Part shown: positions 54,921 through 63,663 of the stretch, one piece after another
Layout: each line of letters opens with the position of its first letter
Numbering within the stretch: the stretch's first letter is position 1
Assembly: GCF_900105905.1 (NCBI RefSeq)
Contig: NZ_FNSV01000005.1
Coordinates: 7,777,501-7,841,500, forward strand
Length of the DNA: 64,000 bases
Reading direction: 5' to 3'
Origin: Rhodococcus koreensis
Lineage (GTDB): Bacteria > Actinomycetota > Actinomycetes > Mycobacteriales > Mycobacteriaceae
Position numbers and translations under genes: made by a program
Notes under the pieces: generated by a model
What the model saw: the letters and a program-made list of their open reading frames with translations, nothing else
Database searches by the model: none
What the model was told of the DNA's origin: nothing

Positions 54921-55691
54921 TCAGCGGGCCGTCTTGCGGGTGAACGATGTGATCGCCCACACAGCGCCGACGGCGGCGATTCCGGCGCACCACGACACCG
55001 CGGGTAACGCCGTGTCGCCGACGGGTGTGCCCAGCAGCAGGCCACGGACCGTTTCGATCACCGGCGTGACGGGCTGGTTCTCGGCGAAACCGTGCAACCA
55101 GCTCGGCATGGTGTCGGTGGGAACGAATGCGCTGCTGACGTATGGCAGGAACAGGAGGAGGAACGTGAATCCGTTGGCGGCTTCCTCGCTGTCGGCGACG
55201 AGTCCGAGCGCGGCGGCGAGCCAGGAGATCGCGAGGATGAACAGCGCGATGAGCGCGAGCGCGCCGAGCCACTGCATCGGTCCCGCCGTGGGGCGGAATC
55301 CCATGATCACGGCGACGCCGATCACGACGAGCGACGTGACGAGGTTCCGTGCGGCGCTCGACACAACATGACCGAAGAGGAAGGCCGAGCGCGCGACCGG
55401 CATGGACCGGAAACGGTCGACGATGCCGTGCACCATGTCTCCGGTGACGCTCACCGCGGTCTGCGAGGAACCGAAACCGGCGCAGAGCAGGATTATTCCG
55501 GGCACCACGTAGTCGAGGTACCCGGTCCGGGTCTGCATGGCCCCGCCGAAGACGTACACGAACAACAGCAGCAGCATCACCGGAAGAGCGACGCCCATGA
55601 TCATCGTCTCGGGAGTGCGGAGCATGCGGGTGAGGCTGCGACCGGTCATGGCCGCGGCGTCGTCCACGGCGGACCGTATGCCGGTGGTCAT
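54921..55691 (-). CDS. ABC-2 type exporter permease (DrrB-like)
   Basis: 256 aa from ATG 55691. Six hydrophobic helices in the ABC-2 pattern, with FGSSQTAVSVTGDMVHGIVD and RFRSMPVARSAFLFGHV between the second and third helices and ENQPVTPVIETVRGLLLG near the end, typical of daunorubicin-type resistance permeases. Start overlaps the ATPase stop by four bases. Substrate unknown; drugs or lipids are plausible. Confidence 0.9.
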   Translation of the reverse strand: MTTGIRSAVDDAAAMTGRSLTRMLRTPETMIMGVALPVMLLLLFVYVFGGAMQTRTGYLDYVVPGIILLCAGFGSSQTAVSVTGDMVHGIVDRFRSMPVARSAFLFGHVVSSAARNLVTSLVVIGVAVIMGFRPTAGPMQWLGALALIALFILAISWLAAALGLVADSEEAANGFTFLLLFLPYVSSAFVPTDTMPSWLHGFAENQPVTPVIETVRGLLLGTPVGDTALPAVSWCAGIAAVGAVWAITSFTRKTAR

Positions 55692-56668
55692 CGGGCTGTC
55701 GCCTCGTTCCGGATCGGGGACGCCTTCGACGTGTCGGTGAGCGCGAAGAAGACGTCGTCGAGATCGGGGGCGTGGAGCGAGAGCGTGTCGACGGTGACAC
55801 TCTGGTCGTCGATCCGTCCGAGAAGAGACTTCAATTGGCCGATGCTCCCGTCGGTGGGAACCTGGATCGCCAGACGCTCGGTGTCGAGGACGGCGTCGCC
55901 GAAGGCGCGCGCGACGTGGTGCAGTTCGGACGGCTGCGTGAGCGTCAGCTCGAGGTGGCCGCCGGGAACGAGGCGTTTCAGTTCGGCGGGGGTGCCCTCG
56001 GCGACGACCCCGCCTCCGTGGAGGACGGCGACCCGGTCTGCCAGGCGGTCGGCTTCCTCGAGGTACTGGGTGGTGAGAAAGACGGTGACGCCGTCGTCGA
56101 CGAGGCGCCGGACCATCTCCCACATGCTCTGACGGCTGCGCGGGTCGAGTCCGGTGGTCGGTTCGTCCAGGAAGATGATGTCGGGGCCGGAGATCAGGCT
56201 CATCGCCAGGTCGAGGCGCCTGGTCATGCCTCCCGAGTACGTTCCCGCGCGGCGGGCTCCCGCGTCCACCAGGTCGAACCGTTCGAGCAGTTCGCGCGTG
56301 CGTGTCCGGCCGTCCGCCCGGCCGAGGTGGCTCAGCCGGGCCATGAGCCGGAGATTCTCCTCGCCGGTCAGGAGGTCGTCGACCGCCGCGTACTGCCCGG
56401 TGAGGCTGATCTTTCGCCGGACTCCCTGCGGGTCGCGACGGAGGTCGTGGCCGGCGACGGTCACCGTGCCCGCATCCGGCGGTGTCAGCGTGGACAGGAT
56501 GCGGACCATCGTCGTCTTACCCGCCCCGTTGGCGCCGAGGAGGGCGAACACGCTGCCGCGTGGCACGTCGAGGTCGATGCCGTTCAGGACGGCGACGTTT
56601 CCGTAGTTCTTGCGCAATCCCCGGACAGAGATGGCCGACTCCGAAAACTGTGTATCTCGTATACTCAT
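55688..56668 (-). CDS. ABC exporter ATP-binding protein (DrrA-like)
   Basis: 326 aa from ATG 56668 (MSIRDTQF), supported by TACGCT seven bases upstream. Walker A GANGAGKTTM (about 46), signature YSGGMTRRLDLAM, Walker B IIFLDEPTTGLDP, switch region LTTQYLEEADRLADR. The C-terminal extension matches DrrA-type ATPases. Divergent from a TetR gene; a palindrome lies over its first codons. Confidence 0.94.
   Translation of the reverse strand: MSIRDTQFSESAISVRGLRKNYGNVAVLNGIDLDVPRGSVFALLGANGAGKTTMVRILSTLTPPDAGTVTVAGHDLRRDPQGVRRKISLTGQYAAVDDLLTGEENLRLMARLSHLGRADGRTRTRELLERFDLVDAGARRAGTYSGGMTRRLDLAMSLISGPDIIFLDEPTTGLDPRSRQSMWEMVRRLVDDGVTVFLTTQYLEEADRLADRVAVLHGGGVVAEGTPAELKRLVPGGHLELTLTQPSELHHVARAFGDAVLDTERLAIQVPTDGSIGQLKSLLGRIDDQSVTVDTLSLHAPDLDDVFFALTDTSKASPIRNEATAR
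56652..56664. promoter_or_regulatory. Candidate TetR operator over the exporter start
   Basis: GTAT-CTCGT-ATAC palindrome covering codons 2-6 of the ATPase gene, 64 bases before the divergent TetR start. A repressor bound here would block the leaderless exporter transcript. Confidence 0.45.
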
Positions 56669-56675
56669 GGTGTGC

Positions 56676-56681
56676 AGCGTA
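56676..56681 (-). promoter_or_regulatory. -10 element, leaderless exporter transcript
   Basis: TACGCT on the minus strand, then 7 bases, then ATG 56668. On the plus strand TAGGAT at 56690-56695 is a likely -10 for the TetR gene. Confidence 0.45.
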
Positions 56682-56727
56682 CGCAGTTTTAGGATGAGCG
56701 CAAGACCCCGAGGAAGTGGACCCGTGC

Positions 56728-57483
56728 ATGCCCCCATCGAACGACCTTCCCGACGACCGCTCCACCGCCACTCTGCCCAAGGCGGTCCGGCTGGCATGGG
56801 GGATCGAGGAACCGGGGACTCGCGGACCGCGGAAAGGGCTCAGCCTCGAACGGGTCGTCGATGCGGCCATCGAGGTGGCGGACGCCGAAGGTCTCGCGGG
56901 CCTGTCCATGAGCCGGGTCGCGAAGCAGCTCGGGTTCACCACGATGTCGCTGTACCGGTACGTCGACAGCAAGGACGATCTGGTGGAGCTGATGGCCGAT
57001 CGGGCCATCGGTCAGCCCAGCGGGCTCGTCGTATCGGGTGGATGGCGGGACCGGCTCGAATCCTGGGCGCTGGGCGAGTACCGGGCGGTCCGGGCGCACG
57101 CGTGGTGGCCGGAGGTGACCATCTCCGCTCCTCCGACGGGCCCCAACAATCTCGCGTGGCTGGAAGCCGGTCTGCAGTCGCTGGCCGACACCGGCCTGAG
57201 CGAGGACCGGAAGCTGCAAGTGGTGCTGAACGTTTCGCTGTTCGTGATCGGGCGGGCGCGGTTCGCGCTGGACCTGGAACGGTCGGCGAAGGCGGAGCAG
57301 GTCGACTACGCCCGGCTGCTCCCGCTACTGCTCGACGAGAAGCGGTTTCCCGCACTGCGGGCGGCGATCGAGGGGGGTGCGTTCGATGCCGGTGACGAAG
57401 ATGACGCGCACTGGCTCGAACACGACTTCCGGTTCGGCCTCGACCGGATGCTCGACGGCATCGAACGGCTCACGGGCGGCTGA
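56728..57483 (+). CDS. TetR/AcrR family regulator of the adjacent exporter
   Basis: 251 aa from ATG 56728; GTG 56716 is in frame. HTH at about 35-75: LERVVDAAIEVADAEGLAGL, then MSRVAKQLGFTTMSLYRYV, closely like the TetR at 8020. The C-terminal domain belongs to the tetracycline-repressor-like group. Divergent from the DrrAB-like exporter, the classic layout of a drug-sensing repressor and its efflux pump. The ligand is unknown. Confidence 0.9.
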   Translation: MPPSNDLPDDRSTATLPKAVRLAWGIEEPGTRGPRKGLSLERVVDAAIEVADAEGLAGLSMSRVAKQLGFTTMSLYRYVDSKDDLVELMADRAIGQPSGLVVSGGWRDRLESWALGEYRAVRAHAWWPEVTISAPPTGPNNLAWLEAGLQSLADTGLSEDRKLQVVLNVSLFVIGRARFALDLERSAKAEQVDYARLLPLLLDEKRFPALRAAIEGGAFDAGDEDDAHWLEHDFRFGLDRMLDGIERLTGG

Positions 57484-57509
57484 CGAGACACAGCCGCCCG
57501 TCGCGCCGA

Positions 57510-57983
57510 TCAGACGGACAGGTCCCGCCGCAGTTTCGCGACGTGGCCGGTGGCCCGGACGTTGTACTGGGCCACCTCGATCTTCCCGTCCTCGTCGACG
57601 AGGAACGTGGAGCGGATGACGCCCTGCACCGTCTTGCCGTACATCTTCTTCTCGCCGAACGCGCCCCACGCTTCGAGGGTGGTCTTCTCGGGGTCGGACA
57701 GGAGCGGGAACGTCAGTTCCTCGTTTTCGCGGAACTTGGCGAGCTTGGCCGGCTTGTCGGGGGAGATGCCGATCACGTCCAGTCCTGCGCCGTTGAGGTC
57801 GGCGAGATTGTCGCGGAAGTCGCAGGCCTGTTTGGTGCAGCCCGGCGTGCTCGCCGCCGGGTAGAAGTACACGACGACCTTGCGGCCGCGGAAGTCGGCG
57901 AGCGACACGTCATTGCCGTCGGCGTCGGGCAGCGTGAAGGCGGGGGCGGTGTCTCCAGGGGCGAGTCTGCTGTTGTCGGTCAC
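57510..57983 (-). CDS. bcp: Thioredoxin-dependent peroxiredoxin (Bcp type)
   Basis: 157 aa, GTG start. It reduces peroxides. The peroxidatic Cys is in YPAASTPGCTKQACDFRD (about 49) with the resolving Cys five residues later. Matches Rv2521 in position. It converges with the TetR gene across 26 bases. Confidence 0.95.
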   Translation of the reverse strand: MTDNSRLAPGDTAPAFTLPDADGNDVSLADFRGRKVVVYFYPAASTPGCTKQACDFRDNLADLNGAGLDVIGISPDKPAKLAKFRENEELTFPLLSDPEKTTLEAWGAFGEKKMYGKTVQGVIRSTFLVDEDGKIEVAQYNVRATGHVAKLRRDLSV

Positions 57984-58159
57984 GAGAAGTCAGGCTACCG
58001 GGCAGGGGCGACAGTGGGCCGAAGGGCGATTGGGGGAGACGGCGACTGGGAAGACGGGGTCGCAGGCCGGGAGTTCTCGTCTACGGTTGACACAAGTGTG
58101 GGAACGCCGCGGTAGCGTCGCTCTCGCTGATCGAACCAGTCGAACAAGTTGGAGGACAC

Positions 58160-58381
58160 GTGCCCAGGGACACCGAGAGCATCGAGCGTGAGATCGAGAA
58201 CGCGCGTAATCAGCTCGCGAGCACTCTCGACGAATTGACGGTCCGCACCAACCCGAAGCGGCTCGTGGAGAACACGAAGCGGACGCTGATCGCGAAGCTG
58301 AACGAGCCGGCGGTCAAGTACGGACTGATCGCCGTGGGTGCGGTGGCAGGGCTCCTGGTGCTCCGCAAAGCGTTGCGCTGA
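58160..58381 (+). CDS. DUF3618 membrane-anchored protein
   Basis: 73 aa, GTG start with GGAGG 7-10 bases upstream. The N-terminal helix DTESIEREIENARNQLASTL is the DUF3618 signature, and a single hydrophobic helix YGLIAVGAVAGLLVL lies at the C-terminus. Homologue by position of Rv2520c. Role unknown. Confidence 0.85.
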   Translation: MPRDTESIEREIENARNQLASTLDELTVRTNPKRLVENTKRTLIAKLNEPAVKYGLIAVGAVAGLLVLRKALR

Positions 58382-58397
58382 ACGACCCCCCGTGACA

Positions 58398-58448
58398 ACG
58401 GGCCGTCGGAGGTGAAGTTCGCAGTGACTTCACGTTCCGGCGGCCCGT
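58398..58448 (+). terminator. Hairpin after the DUF3618 gene
   Basis: ACGGGCCG...CGGCCCGT outer arms and TGAAGT...ACTTCA inner arms, starting 16 bases after the stop codon. Confidence 0.65.
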
Positions 58449-58495
58449 TCGTCATCTGACCGCCCGCACGGTCCGGTGAGATGGTGACAACGAAA

Positions 58496-58529
58496 AAGGC
58501 CCCCATCCTCGTGAGAGGATGGGGGCCTT
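58496..58529 (-). terminator. tRNA-Lys terminator
   Basis: 13-bp perfect stem GGCCCCCATCCTC/GAGGATGGGGGCC with GTGA loop, followed on the minus strand by TTTTT. It lies just downstream of the tRNA. Confidence 0.85.
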
Positions 58530-58537
58530 CGTGCAAG

Positions 58538-58610
58538 TGCGCCCACAGGGACTCGAACCCCGGACCCAGTGATTAAGAGTCACTTGCTCTACCAACTGAG
58601 CTATAGGCGC
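58538..58610 (-). tRNA. tRNA-Lys (anticodon CTT)
   Basis: Minus strand, 73 bases. Acceptor GCGCCTA pairs with TGGGCGC, D-arm GCTCAGTTGGTAGAGC, anticodon loop CTCTTAA, T-arm GGGGTTCGAGTCCC. Confidence 0.95.
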
Positions 58611-58775
58611 TCGCTCTTGCGAGACAGAACATTAGCGGGTCGCTTCTCGGGAATGCAAATCGCCTGGTCGCGACTCCTCGTGACGACCCCATCCGCAGGG
58701 GGTGCGTAACAAGAGCGCCGCTGGTCACGATTGATATTCGAACGTTATTGAGCGGCCCGGCGCTTGGTTGGAACC

Positions 58776-58805
58776 GGTCTCCAGTGGCTGGCATCATTGG
58801 AGACC
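58776..58805. repeat. Inverted repeat in the L,D-transpeptidase leader region
   Basis: GGTCTCCA and TGGAGACC with a 14-base spacer, about 95 bases before the gene start, in a 288-base gene-free stretch. Operator or leader hairpin. Confidence 0.4.
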
Positions 58806-58898
58806 ACACGGTCTCGACGTGCCGATTCGTCTTGCGAAGGCGAGGGACGTGCCGGCTTGAACGTGAATTCGGAGCGAGGACGTGAAGTGGGGTTATCC

Positions 58899-60134
58899 AT
58901 GGGTGTGGGGCGTGGCGGGCGCATGCGGGCGCAATCGGTGGGATCCGTCTCGAAGACGGCGACGATTGTGGCGGCATCACTCGTATTCGCATTGTCGATC
59001 GCAGGGTGCACCGTCTCCGGTGCCGACAGCGTCACGGAAGGTGAGGCGCCGATCGATTCCAATCCGGTCACCGAACTCATCAAGCCGAAGCTGACGGCGT
59101 CGGCCGTCGATGGTGCAGTGGGATTCTCGCCGGGACAGCCGGTGACGGTGACAGTGGCCGACGGCACGCTGGCGAAGGTCACCATGCTCAACCCGGAGGG
59201 TGAACCGGTCGACGGCGCCATCGCCCCCGACGGGTTGTCCTGGGTCAACACGGAGCCGCTGGGCTACGACAAGGAGTACCGGCTCGAGGTGAAGGCGAAC
59301 GGGCTCGGTGGCGGCACCGTCTCGACGTCCGAATTCACCACCAGCGCGCCCGGAAACGTCACCAAGCCGTACGTCATGCCGTCCGAGGGCGACGTGGTGG
59401 GCATCGGTCAGCCGATCGCCGTCCAGTTCGACGAGAACATCCCCGACCGCAAGTCGGCGGAGTCGGCGATCACGGTCACGACCAATCCGCCCGTCGAGGG
59501 CGCGTTCTACTGGGTGAACAACCGCGAGGTGCGGTGGCGTCCGCAGAACTACTGGGCACCCGGCACCGCCGTGGACGTCAAGGTCGCCGTGTACGGACGT
59601 GATCTCGGTGACGGACTGTTCGGCCAGGAGGACGTCCACACGGCCTTCACCATCGGCGACGCCGTGATCGCGACGGCGGACGACAACACCAAACAGGTGA
59701 CGTTCGAGCGCAACGGCGAAGTGATCATGACGATGCCCACGTCGATGGGTAAGGACGACACACCCACCGACAACGGCGTCTACATCATCGGCGACCGGTT
59801 CGCGAACCTTGTCATGGACTCGTCCACGTACGGTGTGCCCGTCAACTCCCCGCAGGGATACAAGACTCCCGTCGACTGGGCCACACGAATGTCGTACAGC
59901 GGCATCTTCTTCCACTCGGCGCCGTGGTCGGTGGGGCAGCAGGGCTACTCGAACGCGAGCCACGGCTGCCTGAACCTCAGCCCGTCCAACGCGAAGTGGG
60001 TGTACGACAACACGAAGCGCGGCGACATCGTCGTCGTCAAGAACACGCTGGGCGGCACCCTGTCGGGCACGGACGGCCTCGGGGACTGGAACATCCCGTG
60101 GGATGTCTGGAAGGCCGGCAACGCCAACGCCTGA
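58899..60134 (+). CDS. L,D-transpeptidase lipoprotein (YkuD family)
   Basis: 411 aa from ATG 58899; ATG 58923 is an alternative. It makes 3-3 cross-links in peptidoglycan. Signal peptide ends in the lipobox SIAGC (about 35). Two Ig-like domains (about 60-260) precede the catalytic YkuD domain, whose active-site motif is FFHSAPW...SHGCLNLSP with the nucleophilic Cys near 360. Position matches Rv2518c (LppS/Ldt). Confidence 0.94.
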   Translation: MGVGRGGRMRAQSVGSVSKTATIVAASLVFALSIAGCTVSGADSVTEGEAPIDSNPVTELIKPKLTASAVDGAVGFSPGQPVTVTVADGTLAKVTMLNPEGEPVDGAIAPDGLSWVNTEPLGYDKEYRLEVKANGLGGGTVSTSEFTTSAPGNVTKPYVMPSEGDVVGIGQPIAVQFDENIPDRKSAESAITVTTNPPVEGAFYWVNNREVRWRPQNYWAPGTAVDVKVAVYGRDLGDGLFGQEDVHTAFTIGDAVIATADDNTKQVTFERNGEVIMTMPTSMGKDDTPTDNGVYIIGDRFANLVMDSSTYGVPVNSPQGYKTPVDWATRMSYSGIFFHSAPWSVGQQGYSNASHGCLNLSPSNAKWVYDNTKRGDIVVVKNTLGGTLSGTDGLGDWNIPWDVWKAGNANA

Positions 60135-60159
60135 GCGGGCGTCAGACCAATCGCAAAGA

Positions 60160-60191
60160 GGAAAGCCCCCGGCCGAGGCCGGGGGCTTTCC
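60160..60191. terminator. Bidirectional terminator, L,D-transpeptidase / tRNA-His
   Basis: 15-bp perfect stem GGAAAGCCCCCGGCC/GGCCGGGGGCTTTCC with a 2-base gap, between two convergent units. Confidence 0.85.
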
Positions 60192-60197
60192 GTGTGG

Positions 60198-60271
60198 GGT
60201 GAGTGACGGGACTCGAACCCGCGACACCCAGGATCACAACCTGGTGCTCTACCAGCTGAACTACACCCACC
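60198..60271 (-). tRNA. tRNA-His (anticodon GTG)
   Basis: Minus strand, 74 bases including the extra G at -1, opposite C73. Acceptor GTGGGTG/CACTCAC, D-arm GTTCAGCTGGTAGAGC, anticodon loop TTGTGAT, T-arm GCGGGTTCGAGTCCCG. Confidence 0.95.
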
Positions 60272-60356
60272 ATTGCGCTTCTGTCACCGCCCGGGGGCAG
60301 TAACTTCGGCGAGGAAGATATTAGCGCGTTCGATGCGCAAAACGCCAATCGGTATC

Positions 60357-60956
60357 TCAGGCGGGTCCGAGTTCCTCGACGACTGCGGCGATGTCGCTGG
60401 TAGACGGCCCTGGTTCGGCCGCGAACGCCGTCTTCCGGTAGTACTTCAACTCCCGGATCGACTCCTTGATGTCGGCCAGGGCGCGGTGGGCGAGACCTTT
60501 TTCGGGCTGACCGAAGTAGATCCGCGGGTACCACCGGCGGCACAGTTCCTTGATGGAGCTGACGTCGATCATGCGGTAGTGCAGGTAGGTGTCGAGGTCC
60601 GGCATGTCGCGGGCGATGAACCCACGGTCGGTGGCGATCGAGTTGCCGGCGAGCGGCGCCGTCCCGGCGACCGGCACGTGCTCGCGAATGTAGGCGAGCA
60701 CCTGCTGCTCGGCCTCGGCGAGTGTGACCGTGGACTTCCGGACCTCGTCGGTCAGTCCCGAGTTCTCGTGCATCTTGGTCACCACGTCGGGCATGGCCGC
60801 GAGCGCGTCGTCGTCGGCGTGGATGACGATGTCGACACCCTCACCGAGCACGTTCAGCTCGCTGTCCGTGACCAGAGCTGCGATCTCGATCAGCTTGTCG
60901 GTGCCGAGGCGGAGCCCGGTCATTTCACAATCGATCCACACAAGTTTGTCCTGCAC
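60357..60956 (-). CDS. orn: Oligoribonuclease
   Basis: 199 aa from GTG 60956 (MQDKLVWIDCEMTG), fixed by TACTGT seven bases upstream; GTG 60965 is in frame but overlaps that hexamer. DEDDh exonuclease that finishes off 2-5-mer RNA. Catalytic Asp and Glu in WIDCEMTGL, Asp in NSIATDRGFIARD, His and Asp in HRALADIKESI. Matches Rv2511. Confidence 0.96.
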   Translation of the reverse strand: MQDKLVWIDCEMTGLRLGTDKLIEIAALVTDSELNVLGEGVDIVIHADDDALAAMPDVVTKMHENSGLTDEVRKSTVTLAEAEQQVLAYIREHVPVAGTAPLAGNSIATDRGFIARDMPDLDTYLHYRMIDVSSIKELCRRWYPRIYFGQPEKGLAHRALADIKESIRELKYYRKTAFAAEPGPSTSDIAAVVEELGPA

Positions 60957-60963
60957 CAGGAAC

Positions 60964-60969
60964 ACAGTA
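60964..60969 (-). promoter_or_regulatory. -10 element, leaderless orn transcript
   Basis: TACTGT on the minus strand, then 7 bases, then GTG 60956. Confidence 0.5.
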
Positions 60970-61041
60970 GTCAAGTGGGTGACGGGATATGGTTTGCGGT
61001 GGACACTTTCTCCCGACGTGCGTGATCCGAGGAGGGCTTCG

Positions 61042-62778
61042 ATGACCCAGCAATCGCAGGACGGCGGCGCGACCTCGACTCCGGCGGAAAGGGCAGCGGC
61101 GGCGCGGGCGGCAGCCGCCGAAGCGGCCAGGGTCGCGGCGGAGGCCGCAGCCGCTGCGGAGGCGGCGGAGAAGGAAGCCCGGGACGCGGAGGCTGAGGAG
61201 AATCGCGCTCCTGCAGGTGCCGCGGCCCCCTCCGGTGCCGCCGCGGACATCGCGGCCGGATACGCGTCGGAGGGTGCGGCTCTGGAGCTGGGGACCGTGG
61301 TTCTGGGCGGCGCCGTGGATCGGACGGCCCGGGTGCGTATCCCTCTCGCGACGATCAACCGGCACGGACTCGTCGCCGGCGCCACCGGGACGGGAAAGAC
61401 GAAGACGCTGCAGGGTATTGCCGAGCAGTTGTCGGCTGCAGGGGTTCCCGTGGTGATGGCCGACGTGAAGGGCGACCTGTCGGGTCTGTCACAGCCGGGC
61501 AAGGCCACCGGCAAGATCACCGCCCGGGCGGCCGAGACCGGCGACGACCAGTGGCGGCCCGCGGGATCCCCCGTCGAATTCCTCTCGCTGGGAACGGAAG
61601 GCCTGGGTATCCCCGTCCGCGCGACCATCACCGCGTTCGGGCCGATCCTGCTCGCCAAGGTGCTCGGGCTCAACGAGACTCAGGAGTCCACGCTGGGGCT
61701 GATCTTCCACTGGGCCGACGTCCAGGGGCTCGCGCTGCTCGATCTGAAGGATCTGCGATCGGTCATCGCGCACCTCACCAGCGACGAGGGCAAGGCCGAT
61801 CTGAAGGGCATCGGCGGCGTATCCCCGGCCACGGCCGGTGTGATCCTCAGGGCCCTCGTCAATCTCGAAGCCGACGGCGGCGACACGTTCTTCGGGGAAC
61901 CCGAACTCGAGACCGAGGATCTGCTCCGGGTGATCGACGGCACGGGTGTGATCACGTTGTTCGAGTTGGGTGCCCAGGCCGCGCGCCCGGCACTGTTCTC
62001 CACCTTCCTGATGTGGGTGCTGGCGGATCTGTTCCAGACCCTGCCCGAGGAAGGCGATCTCGACAAACCCAAGCTCGTCTTCATCTTCGACGAGGCACAC
62101 CTGCTGTTCGCGGACGCGTCGAAAGCGTTCCTGCAGCAGGTGGAACAGACCGTGAAGCTCATCCGCTCCAAGGGCGTGGGGGTGTTCTTCTGCACACAGT
62201 TGCCGACGGACGTCCCGAACGCGGTGCTGTCGCAACTCGGTGCCCGAATCCAGCACGCGCTGCGCGCATTCACGCCCGACGACCAGAAGGCGCTGACCAA
62301 AACGGTACGGACGTACCCGACCACCGGAAACTACGACCTCGAGAAGGCCCTCACGTCATTGGGCATCGGCGAGGCGATCGTGACGGTCCTGTCGGAACGG
62401 GGCGCGCCGACACCGGTGGCATGGACGAGGATTCGGCCTCCCCGTTCGCTGATGGACACCATCGGCAACGACGCGATCACGGCTGCGGCGTCGTCGAGCC
62501 CGCTGTATGCGAAGTACGGGCAGACTGTCGACCGGGAGTCGGCGTACGAGAAGCTGACGGCCAAGGTCGCCGGGGCGCCGGCCGCGGGCCCGGGCCTCGA
62601 CCTGCCCCCGCTGCCCGACTTGCCGCCGCCGGCGCCCACACAGCCGGAGGAGCCGAACATGGCCGAGCAGATCCTCGGGAACTCCGCGGTGAAGAGCTTC
62701 CTCCGCTCGGCCGCGTCGGCCGCAGGCCGCGAGATCTCCCGCAGCATCTTCGGCACGGGGCGACGACGCAAGCGCTAG
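61042..62778 (+). CDS. HerA-like ATPase, DUF853
   Basis: 578 aa from ATG 61042 with GAGGAGGG five bases upstream. An Ala-rich coiled segment (about 14-50) precedes the ATPase: Walker A AGATGTGKTKTL (about 117), Walker B LVFIFDEAHLLF, and arginine-rich C-terminal end FGTGRRRKR. HerA/FtsK-superfamily motors pump DNA or proteins; the role of this group is not established. Same position as Rv2510c. Confidence 0.92.
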   Translation: MTQQSQDGGATSTPAERAAAARAAAAEAARVAAEAAAAAEAAEKEARDAEAEENRAPAGAAAPSGAAADIAAGYASEGAALELGTVVLGGAVDRTARVRIPLATINRHGLVAGATGTGKTKTLQGIAEQLSAAGVPVVMADVKGDLSGLSQPGKATGKITARAAETGDDQWRPAGSPVEFLSLGTEGLGIPVRATITAFGPILLAKVLGLNETQESTLGLIFHWADVQGLALLDLKDLRSVIAHLTSDEGKADLKGIGGVSPATAGVILRALVNLEADGGDTFFGEPELETEDLLRVIDGTGVITLFELGAQAARPALFSTFLMWVLADLFQTLPEEGDLDKPKLVFIFDEAHLLFADASKAFLQQVEQTVKLIRSKGVGVFFCTQLPTDVPNAVLSQLGARIQHALRAFTPDDQKALTKTVRTYPTTGNYDLEKALTSLGIGEAIVTVLSERGAPTPVAWTRIRPPRSLMDTIGNDAITAAASSSPLYAKYGQTVDRESAYEKLTAKVAGAPAAGPGLDLPPLPDLPPPAPTQPEEPNMAEQILGNSAVKSFLRSAASAAGREISRSIFGTGRRRKR

Positions 62779-62785
62779 AAACGCT

Positions 62786-62836
62786 GGGCGAATGTACCTT
62801 TCAGCGCCTCGGCAGCGGTGAACGGTACATTCACCC
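62786..62836. terminator. Bidirectional terminator, HerA-like / cmrA
   Basis: GGGCGAATGTACC and GGTACATTCACCC, 12 of 13 pairs plus a G-T, with inner TCAGCGC/GCAGCGGTGA pairing, between convergent genes. Confidence 0.75.
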
Positions 62837-62841
62837 GACGG

Positions 62842-63645
62842 TCAACTGCCCAGCTTCTTGTAGAACGTCCCGACGATCGGTGCGACCACCGCGCGCGGGC
62901 TGTACTGCCCGGCAACGGACATCGCCTTGCTGATGATGCCGGGCACGACGCGCATCTTGTTGTCGGCCAGGCCGTCGAGCGACACCTTGGCGGTGTATTC
63001 GCTGGAGATCCACAGGAAGTCGGGAACCAGCCTGTCCACGATCGACGCATCCGCCGGATCGGGCTCCTCGGTGCGCACCGGGCCGGGGGCCAGCAGGGTG
63101 ACGTTCACTCCCGTCCCCTTGAGTTCGCCGCGCAGCGATTCGGAGAACGTGTTGACGAACGCCTTGCTGGCGGCGTAGGTGGCGTTGTGCGGGATGGGCA
63201 TGTTGCCCGCCGCCGAGCCGACCATGAGGATCGCCCCGGACCCGCGTTCGATCATCCCGGGCAGCACCGCGAGGGTGAGGTCGTGCACCGCAACGGCGTT
63301 GAGTTCCACCTGGGCCCGCTCGTACGCGGGGTCGAGTCCGGCGACGGGCCCGAACGTGGAGATACCCGCGTTGTTGCACAGGACGCTGACCTCACGGCCC
63401 GCCAGTTCGGTGACGAGTGCGGCCCGCGCGTCCCGATCGGACAGGTCGCACGCGCGCACGTCGACCTCGACGCCGTACTGGTCGCGAAGGGTCCCGGCGA
63501 GTGACTCCATCACCTCGCCGCGTCGCGCGACGAGGATCAGGGAGTGGCCCCGGGAGGCCAGATCGGCGGCCAGCGCCTCGCCGATTCCGGACGAGGCGCC
63601 GGTCACGACGGCGCGGGCACTGGGGGTGGGGTTCGGCAAGCTCAC
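62842..63645 (-). CDS. cmrA: Mycolate reductase CmrA (short-chain dehydrogenase)
   Basis: 267 aa, GTG start fixed by TACGCT seven bases upstream. It reduces the beta-keto group of newly condensed mycolic acids. SDR motifs: TGASSGIGEAL (cofactor), CNNAGIS, catalytic Ser in LMVGSAAGN and YAASK (Tyr, Lys). The C-terminal half (PDFLWISSEYTAKVSLDGL, APIVGTFYKKLG) is nearly the same as I recall for M. tuberculosis Rv2509, and the orn-DUF853 neighbours agree. Confidence 0.9.
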   Translation of the reverse strand: MSLPNPTPSARAVVTGASSGIGEALAADLASRGHSLILVARRGEVMESLAGTLRDQYGVEVDVRACDLSDRDARAALVTELAGREVSVLCNNAGISTFGPVAGLDPAYERAQVELNAVAVHDLTLAVLPGMIERGSGAILMVGSAAGNMPIPHNATYAASKAFVNTFSESLRGELKGTGVNVTLLAPGPVRTEEPDPADASIVDRLVPDFLWISSEYTAKVSLDGLADNKMRVVPGIISKAMSVAGQYSPRAVVAPIVGTFYKKLGS

Positions 63646-63652
63646 GGTCAGC

Positions 63653-63658
63653 AGCGTA
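63653..63658 (-). promoter_or_regulatory. -10 element, leaderless cmrA transcript
   Basis: TACGCT on the minus strand, then 7 bases, then GTG 63645. It overlaps the last bases before the fadH stop. Confidence 0.5.
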
Positions 63659-63663
63659 GTGCG

